Source: JAFAXD01 sp963816775
GTDB lineage: Bacteria; Pseudomonadota; Alphaproteobacteria; Rhizobiales; Xanthobacteraceae
Assembly: GCA_963816775.1 (NCBI GenBank)
Contig: CAWFLX010000028.1
Coordinates: 1-64,000, forward strand
Length of the DNA: 64,000 bases
Reading direction: 5' to 3'
Shown here: positions 58,619-64,000 of the stretch, in pieces
Layout: the number at the start of each line of letters is the position of its first letter
How positions within the stretch are numbered: position 1 is the first letter of the stretch
Translations under genes and position numbers: made by a program
The notes under the pieces: model-generated
Told to the model about the DNA's origin: nothing
The model's input: only the letters and a program-made list of their open reading frames with translations
Database searches by the model: none

Positions 58619-59925
58619 ATCAGGCCCCGCTGCTTGATCAGAAGGTAGCGATTGATCAACCCGATCGGCAAGCTGGGGCTCGGCACGTCGAGGCAATGCA
58701 CGCCCAGCCGGGTCAAGCGTTCGAACACGGTGTCGCGCTCGCGCAGGAAATCGTACGCGACAACCGCCTTGGCGACGTCCTCGAACCGGTCCGGCGGCGC
58801 ATCCGTGAAGCCGTGCAAGACCGCGTCGCGCAACGTCACGAACACGACGACGTGCTGCCTTGCAATTCGCGCCATGGACTCGACCAAAAGCTCGGCGGTG
58901 ACGGTGTCGATGAATTCCGTGAACAGCACCACCAGGGCGCGGCGCTTGAGCCGTGCATTGAGTTCCGCAAGCGCGAGCGTGAAATTGGTCTCGGTGTGGT
59001 GGTAATCGAGCCTCGAGGTCGCGCGCAGCAAATGGCTGAAGTTGGAAACGCCGCGCCGCGGCTGCTGATATTGACGCAGCATCTCGTCGAACCCGAACAG
59101 CCCCACGAGATCACCGCCCTGCAGCGAGACCCAGGCCAGCAGCAGGCCGGCGTTGATTGCGTGGTCAAGCCGCGGCAGGCCGTCGACCGGCTCGATCATG
59201 AGATGGCCGGTGTCGAACGCCAGCACGATCGGATGATTGCGCTCGATGCGAAATTCCTTGCACAGCAGCTTGCGATGCCGCGCGGAGTGCTTCCAATCGA
59301 TGAAGCGGCTGTCGAGCCCCGGCACGTAGTCGCGCAGCGCTTCGAATTCGCTGCCTTCGCCCTTGTCTTGTTGAACCTTGTTGCCGAACAGCGCTTCGCG
59401 CGAGAAGAAGTCCAGCGTCGCGCCGCGCACGCCGCGTACGTTCGGGACCACGTCGACCGAACGCGAAATCTCAACCCGGCGCACGAACTCGACGAGCGCA
59501 AGCGGGCCGCGCCAGCGCGCCCAGATCGCATCGATCGCGATTCGCCCACGCCGCTTCGGCGCCAGCACGAAGCGCGCTTGCGCGTCTTGGCCCGGGCGCA
59601 ACTGCGTGCGCGCAACCTCTCCCGGGGAGGCCTCCGGCTGGCGCTCGCACAGCAGTTCGAACGAGGTCGCCCGGCGGCGACCGGGGTTTGCAATGGTTAC
59701 GGCGACCGTGCCGGTCTCGCCGATCTGCAGGCTCTCGGGCGCCGTCGCGGTCAACCGCAGCAACCGACCCGGCATCGCCAACGCTGCGTCGCTCGCGATT
59801 GCGGCAAAGGCCAGGAGCGCATAGCCCAGCGATAACTGCCAAAGGCCCGGGTTGTAGATGACCAGAAACAGCGCCAGCGGAACGCCGGCAGCTAAGATCG
59901 CCACGGCGCGCGGCGTCGGCCTCAT
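58615..59925 (-). CDS. DUF58 domain-containing protein
   Basis: A 436-residue protein with two N-terminal membrane helices (AVAILAAGVPLALFLVIYN, then GYALLAFAAIASDAALA), a beta-rich region and the DUF58 domain with DSRFIDWKHSARHRKLLCKEF (about 205-225). A von Willebrand-like domain follows (IVLAFDTGHLM carries the MIDAS-like Asp). DUF58 proteins work with MoxR ATPases. It overlaps MoxR by 4 bp upstream and SpoIIM by 4 bp downstream. Confidence 0.93.
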   Translation of the reverse strand: MRPTPRAVAILAAGVPLALFLVIYNPGLWQLSLGYALLAFAAIASDAALAMPGRLLRLTATAPESLQIGETGTVAVTIANPGRRRATSFELLCERQPEASPGEVARTQLRPGQDAQARFVLAPKRRGRIAIDAIWARWRGPLALVEFVRRVEISRSVDVVPNVRGVRGATLDFFSREALFGNKVQQDKGEGSEFEALRDYVPGLDSRFIDWKHSARHRKLLCKEFRIERNHPIVLAFDTGHLMIEPVDGLPRLDHAINAGLLLAWVSLQGGDLVGLFGFDEMLRQYQQPRRGVSNFSHLLRATSRLDYHHTETNFTLALAELNARLKRRALVVLFTEFIDTVTAELLVESMARIARQHVVVFVTLRDAVLHGFTDAPPDRFEDVAKAVVAYDFLRERDTVFERLTRLGVHCLDVPSPSLPIGLINRYLLIKQRGLI

Positions 59926-60878
59926 CGCGGCGCAGCCGTACGGCTGAGAATTTCGCCCACGACGCGATCGGCTGAGAGTCCTTCGATTTCCGCGCTGGCG
60001 GACAGGATCACGCGGTGGCGTAGGACCGGCAAAGCGAGCATCTTGACATCGTCGGGGATGACGAAGTCGCGCCCCATCAGCGCCGCATAGGCGCGCGCGG
60101 CGGCTGCCAACATGTTGGCGGCGCGGGTCGAGGCGCCCACCTCCAGCGAGGCGTGCTCGCGCGTGCCGCGAATGACGTCGACGACATAATCAAGCAGTTC
60201 CTCGGACAGGCGGATGCGGGCCACCAGCTCACGCATGAGCGCCAGCACCTTGGAATCGGCGACCGGACGCAGGCCGAATTCCTCCAACCGCGGCATCGCC
60301 GAACGGTGGCCGTGCCGCCGCACCACTTCGCGCTCTTCGTCGCGGTTGGGGTGCGCAACGACGATCTTGAACAGGAAGCGATCGAGCTGTGCCTCGGGCA
60401 GGGGATAGGTGCCCTGCTGCTCGATCGGATTCTGCGTCGCCACCACCATGAAGTCGTCGCCCAGTGCGTAGTCACGTCCGTCGATCGTTATCTGGCGCTC
60501 GTTCATCGCCTGCAGCAGGGCGGCCTGAGTCTTGGGCGGTGCGCGGTTGATCTCGTCGGCGAGCAGCAGCTCGGTGAAGATTGGTCCCTTGGTCAGTACG
60601 AAGCTGTTGGTCTGGAAATTGAAAAGGTTGGTCCCCAGCACGTCGCCCGGCATCAGGTCGGGTGTGAACTGGATGCGGCCGAATTTGATGGACAATGACG
60701 CCGCAAAAGCCTGGGTGAGCAGCGTCTTCGCGGTTCCCGGAACGCCTTCGAGCAGTATGTGGCCTCCGACCAGGAGGCTCGTAAGCATCAGATCGATCAC
60801 TTCATCCTGGCCGACCACCGCTTTGCGAACTTCGCTCCGAATTGCTTCGGTGAGGGCGTGGATCTCTCGCAACTCCAT
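59922..60878 (-). CDS. MoxR family AAA+ ATPase
   Basis: A 318-residue AAA+ ATPase. Walker A is GVPGTAKTLL (about 45-54), Walker B is ELLLADEINRAPPKTQ, and sensor 1 is VVATQNPIEQQGTYPLPEAQLDRF. MoxR ATPases act as chaperones that insert metals or assemble complexes with DUF58/VWA partners. ATG 60878, preceded by GGAG, matches the family start; the frame is open upstream. The preceding gene overlaps it by 77 bp in another frame. Confidence 0.95.
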   Translation of the reverse strand: MELREIHALTEAIRSEVRKAVVGQDEVIDLMLTSLLVGGHILLEGVPGTAKTLLTQAFAASLSIKFGRIQFTPDLMPGDVLGTNLFNFQTNSFVLTKGPIFTELLLADEINRAPPKTQAALLQAMNERQITIDGRDYALGDDFMVVATQNPIEQQGTYPLPEAQLDRFLFKIVVAHPNRDEEREVVRRHGHRSAMPRLEEFGLRPVADSKVLALMRELVARIRLSEELLDYVVDVIRGTREHASLEVGASTRAANMLAAAARAYAALMGRDFVIPDDVKMLALPVLRHRVILSASAEIEGLSADRVVGEILSRTAAPR

Positions 60879-62071
60879 CAATAATCTCCTGCTTCCATCG
60901 AAATATCTCCCGCGCGAGCGCCGACAGCGTCGTGCCGCCGTGGCTGCCCGACGCAAGCTCGCTGGCGGTGCTGAGCACGCTCCCGCAATCGACGTTCACG
61001 GCCCGCGCCTGCCCGGTGCGGCGCAGCCATTCCACCAAAGTAGTGTCCGACATCCCGGTCGGCGCATGCAGCTGGCGCGCTACGTCGCGAATGATCGCGT
61101 AGACGTAGCGCTTGATGATCACGGGCTGGTAACGCGCAAGCTCGAACAGTTTTGCCGTGTTTTCGATCAGCCCGGCCTTACCGGACGCCATGGCAACCGG
61201 CGGCGTCAGCGGTACGCCGAAGCGTCCCATCGTCGCCCACAACAGGAACGCGATGGCGATTGCGCCCTGCACCGTCGCCAGCACGAACGGAAACTCGAAC
61301 AACATCCAGAATGGTGAGCGCGGTTGCTCGGCCAAGCCATGCACGGTTTCGTCGAATACGATGTTGCCGTCGCCCCCGCGCAACCGGTTGATCAATGTGG
61401 TCGCAAAGGCGGCGTTGCCCGGGAACCCGTGGTTCTGCATGACGTCAGGGTCAGCCAGTATCCACAGCCGTCGCTGGCCGGTCCGCAGCTCGCCGACCAG
61501 CATGCCGGTCGCGGTGGCGACCACCGGGCGCAGCAGACTGGATTTGATCAGCTGCGTGCCCCCGGTGATGCTCGGAACGCTTCCGATCTCGTTCGGCGAC
61601 CAGTTTGCGACCGAAGGCACGCGCACGATCTCGGCGCCCGGCACCGCAATTCTTGCGACCTTCCTGGCCGCATCTTCCTCGAGCAACGAAGCATCCTCGA
61701 TCCACCCGGCCGTTTGCTCGCTGGGGTTTCCGGTCCATTTGGGCAAGACCAGCAGCACCCTGCCGGCCGTGAACAGCGATCTCAGCTGCTCCGGCGACGT
61801 TGAGGGCAGCGGTTCGGCGACCGACGAGGACGCCGTCCGGATCGAGCTTGCCAAGGGGCGCGCTTCGGCTTTTGACGATGCGGGCCCCGAGCCGATGCAT
61901 CACGTCGGCAATCCCCGCGTAGCCGATCGCCGATCGCGAGAACGCCGACGGCCCGACCGGGGTGTTGGGGTGGCCGAAGAACATGAAATAGAGCGTTGCG
62001 GCAAACAGAAGAATTGCGATCGTCAGCCAAGCCGCCAACACGCGTGGAGAGAACAAGCCGAGGCTCTTCAT
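60802..62071 (-). CDS. DUF4350 domain-containing protein (apparent frameshift)
   Basis: The N-terminal part (MKSLGLFSPRVLAAWLTI, membrane helix, NTPVGPSAFSRSAIGYAG) is encoded from ATG 62071. The main body (VAEPLPSTSPEQLRSLF through HGLAEQPRSPFW, a membrane helix and a C-terminal helical domain) continues in another frame to 60802. The join requires removal of one base near 61821 (GVLV then VAEP). The whole product is about 420 residues, normal for this member of the MoxR cluster. It overlaps the DUF4129 gene by 4 bp. Confidence 0.82.
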
Positions 62072-62718
62072 GGGGTGGCGCCGCCCGCGAGCGCGCGCCG
62101 CAAGTTCTCGAAGCTGCGGCGACAAGCGGCGTAGTCGCGCATTTCCGCCGGGTAGCCGCCGAAATAGGTCCATTCCACGGCGGCTACGATCTCCCGCAAT
62201 GATGCGCGGCCCTGTGGCGAGAGCGTCGTTCCGCGCAGAATCTCGCGGCTGGTCAGGGAATCAGCAAATTGCACGCCGAGGCGCTGGCAAATCTCCGCGA
62301 GACTCTGCAGCAGCAGCATGTGCATGGCTTCGACAAAGCGCCCGTAACGGCTGAGCTGGTCGGCCGCGTTCAATGCGTCGACGGCGCTCGCCGCACTGCC
62401 TGGCTCCAATCCTTCCGGGGCTTCGTCCCATTGATCGCGCGAGCGGCGCCAGAACGGCAGCGAGTCGCGCAGCAGATAAAGCATCAGCGCGGCTGCGCAG
62501 ATCAGCGCCAGCCATACGACCTCGACCGGAAGGTGCACGGGAATTGGCTGCCGGACTTGCCGCAACGGGAGTTCGGTCTGAAGGCCAAGCGACCGGATGC
62601 TGTCACGAGCGGTTTTCTCGGCTGCGTCTGGCGATTGCGGCCAAGCAGCCGGGCTCCATGCCAAGCCGCCCGCCAGGATCGCGGCGAAGACAAAGCAATG
62701 CACGTTGCGAACGCTCAC
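62068..62718 (-). CDS. DUF4129 domain-containing protein
   Basis: A 216-residue membrane protein. A signal or first helix (FVFAAILAGGLAWSPAAWP), a second helix (VVWLALICAAALMLYLL) and the C-terminal DUF4129 domain (GRFVEAMHMLLLQSLAEI, LTSREILRGTTLS, VEWTYFGGYPAEM). The GTG at 62718 with GAGG 8 bp before is favoured; GTG 62754 is possible but lacks a ribosome site. It heads the MoxR cluster. Confidence 0.87.
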   Translation of the reverse strand: MSVRNVHCFVFAAILAGGLAWSPAAWPQSPDAAEKTARDSIRSLGLQTELPLRQVRQPIPVHLPVEVVWLALICAAALMLYLLRDSLPFWRRSRDQWDEAPEGLEPGSAASAVDALNAADQLSRYGRFVEAMHMLLLQSLAEICQRLGVQFADSLTSREILRGTTLSPQGRASLREIVAAVEWTYFGGYPAEMRDYAACRRSFENLRRALAGGATP

Positions 62719-62872
62719 CAGCGGGCCTCGGACCGGGAAACTCCCCCGCGCCACGCCGATGTCTACGGTTCGGGCGCGCCGCCATCATAGGCGGCGCGCG
62801 GCCTATAAGCCATCAGCCCGATTGCAGGCCCGCCGGATGCAACCCGCGATCGGAGGCCCGCTGGCCCGTCGC

Positions 62873-63493
62873 TCAGGCTTTGGCGGGTGGGGTCCGTCCG
62901 CTGGTAGCGGCGCCGCCTTCCTTGCGCGCGGCGAGCGAGATGCCGATCAGGGCCGCGCCGCCGAACACCAGGTCGATGCCCACGAGCAGGCCGATCGCCC
63001 AAGCCGCCGTCGAAGGCAGGCCGGCGTAGATCAGGAACGCCAGCACCAGCGTGATGATCCCGCTCGCCAACATCCAACCCCAGCGGCCGGTCAACTCGCG
63101 CCGGTGCTCGATCGCATACATGATGCTGCTGATGCCCTCGATCAGGAAGAATGCGACCAGCACGATCGTCAGCGATACGACGCCGGTCAATGGCCAGATC
63201 AGCAGCAGAACGCCGGCGATGATGGCGATAACCGCCGAGATCAGCGCCCACCAGAACCCCGGCGACGATTTGGCCTGGAAGGTCGTGAAGAGACCGACAG
63301 CGCCGCTGATGAGGAGCAGCCAGCCCACAAGCAGCTCAACCGCCAGACTGGCGATCTGCGGCACCAGGATTGCTAGCAGCCCGAGAACAACAAGGACGAT
63401 GCCCTCCACCAGAAACAGCGTCGAGTGCTGGTGGACCGCCGCGGCAAACTGCGCCTGCATGTGTCTGGCGATGTCATTCGGAACCTGGCTCAT
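62873..63493 (-). CDS. HdeD-family membrane protein
   Basis: A 206-residue protein with six membrane helices grouped in three pairs, the pattern of HdeD acid-resistance proteins. Seen are LFLVEGIVLVVLGLLAILVP, VELLVGWLLLISGAVGLF and the characteristic SLTIVLVAFFLIEGISSIMY. ATG 63493 (MSQVPNDIARHM) is the family start. Upstream 100 bp contains no gene. It may contribute to membrane stress tolerance. Confidence 0.92.
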   Translation of the reverse strand: MSQVPNDIARHMQAQFAAAVHQHSTLFLVEGIVLVVLGLLAILVPQIASLAVELLVGWLLLISGAVGLFTTFQAKSSPGFWWALISAVIAIIAGVLLLIWPLTGVVSLTIVLVAFFLIEGISSIMYAIEHRRELTGRWGWMLASGIITLVLAFLIYAGLPSTAAWAIGLLVGIDLVFGGAALIGISLAARKEGGAATSGRTPPAKA

Positions 63494-63616
63494 CGAAAAG
63501 TCTCCCCGGTTTGCATTCGCTTCGCGAACGCTGAACAAATATAGCATGCGAGTCGTGCAGGGTCGTGGGCAAAACGCTGTTGCAGGTGTTGCTTCGGCTC
63601 CTGTTGAACGTTCCGT

Positions 63617-64000
63617 TCAATCAAACGGATATTGTCCCGGCTCCGCCCGATAGGCCTTCGCAATCCCGAGCATGCCGGAGCGCAGCATGGCTTCCCACAA
63701 TTCGTTGGTGGTCGCGCCGATGTGGGGGGAGCCGAAGAAGTTCGGCACGTCCAAGAGCGGGTTACCGTTTGCGGGTTCGGTCGCAAACACGTCGAACGCC
63801 GCCCCGGCGATGTGTCCGCTTTCGAGCCGTGCCTTGAGCGCGACCTCGTCGACGATCGCGCCGCGCGCGCAATTCACCAAAATGACACCGGGCTTCAACT
63901 GATCAAGAACCGCGGCGCCATAGAGGCCAATGGTCGACTTGTTGCGCGACAGGTGGATCGTCAGCACGTCGGAGCGCGCCCACAGCTCGACCGCCTCGAC
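63617..64000 (-). CDS. D-isomer-specific 2-hydroxyacid dehydrogenase (partial)
   Basis: The C-terminal 128 residues or so of an NAD-dependent 2-hydroxyacid dehydrogenase (phosphoglycerate dehydrogenase-like); the rest lies beyond the window. The catalytic Arg (NCARGAIVDE), Glu (AFDVFATEPA) and His (GSPHIGATT) are all present. The fold ends without an ACT domain, with only AKAYRAEPGQYPFD after the last helix, so it is not a long-form SerA. Confidence 0.92.
   Translation of the reverse strand, partial: VEAVELWARSDVLTIHLSRNKSTIGLYGAAVLDQLKPGVILVNCARGAIVDEVALKARLESGHIAGAAFDVFATEPANGNPLLDVPNFFGSPHIGATTNELWEAMLRSGMLGIAKAYRAEPGQYPFD

Overview
The window reads as a high-GC alphaproteobacterial chromosome, most likely Hyphomicrobiales (Bradyrhizobiaceae/Xanthobacteraceae-like). 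The evidence is a DUF3126 gene beside cysE, tandem DUF3551 genes, small rhizobial proteins with TLGN- and YFRRQA-type motifs, a nested-palindrome intergenic repeat familiar from Bradyrhizobium-type genomes, and an EcfG-type promoter. Assignments rest on reading the sequence; no searches were run.

1-13 kb: patatin-like lipase (cut by the window edge, frameshifted), CBS protein, rhomboid protease, cupin, Ca2+/H+ antiporter, gamma-carbonic anhydrase, two exported unknowns, a Tat-exported molybdenum hydroxylase with its 2Fe-2S subunit and a diheme cytochrome, an MBL-fold hydrolase, DUF3126 and CysE.

13-29 kb: two alpha/beta hydrolases, a membrane protein of unknown function, a CHCC zinc-finger protein, an FAD monooxygenase, a core MetE-like methyltransferase, an EcfG-driven small protein, a BNR-repeat protein and a UGSC-like protein. 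These are followed by a nitrogen/amino-acid block: Lrp/AsnC regulator, malate:quinone oxidoreductase, ThrE exporter, ornithine aminotransferase and a DDAH-like amidinohydrolase.

28-37 kb: a LysR regulator divergent from a small DUF1127-like gene with two matching operator-like dyads, then amidohydrolase, a full branched-chain-type ABC transporter (with a LivM-LivG fusion) and a BKACE-family enzyme. This looks like uptake and breakdown of one organic acid or amino-acid-like substrate.

36-48 kb: a type I secretion locus (ABC transporter, HlyD adaptor, a large RTX protein split by a 1-bp frameshift, a lectin-fold secreted protein), next to a VirA/VirG-like two-component pair with an embedded diheme peroxidase gene.

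48-55.7 kb: an accessory, island-like stretch. It holds NTF2-like, heme-oxygenase-like diiron oxidase (HDO), ATC hydrolase and alpha/beta hydrolase genes separated by copies of a 73-bp repeat, a 148-bp element with perfect 19-bp inverted ends, several small orphan proteins and, at its right edge, the 3' half of a tRNA-Pro gene. A 14-bp palindrome of form GTTAC-N4-GTAAC lies about 120-140 bp upstream of both the RTX gene and the HDO gene, on either side of the two-component locus. This is the best hint in the window of an undescribed regulon.

55.7-64 kb: a membrane protein, then the MoxR/DUF58/SpoIIM/RDD/DUF4350/DUF4129 cluster (DUF4350 frameshifted), an HdeD-like membrane protein and the end of a D-2-hydroxyacid dehydrogenase. 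Three single-base frameshifts in otherwise intact genes suggest residual indel errors in the assembly, although genuine mutations cannot be excluded.
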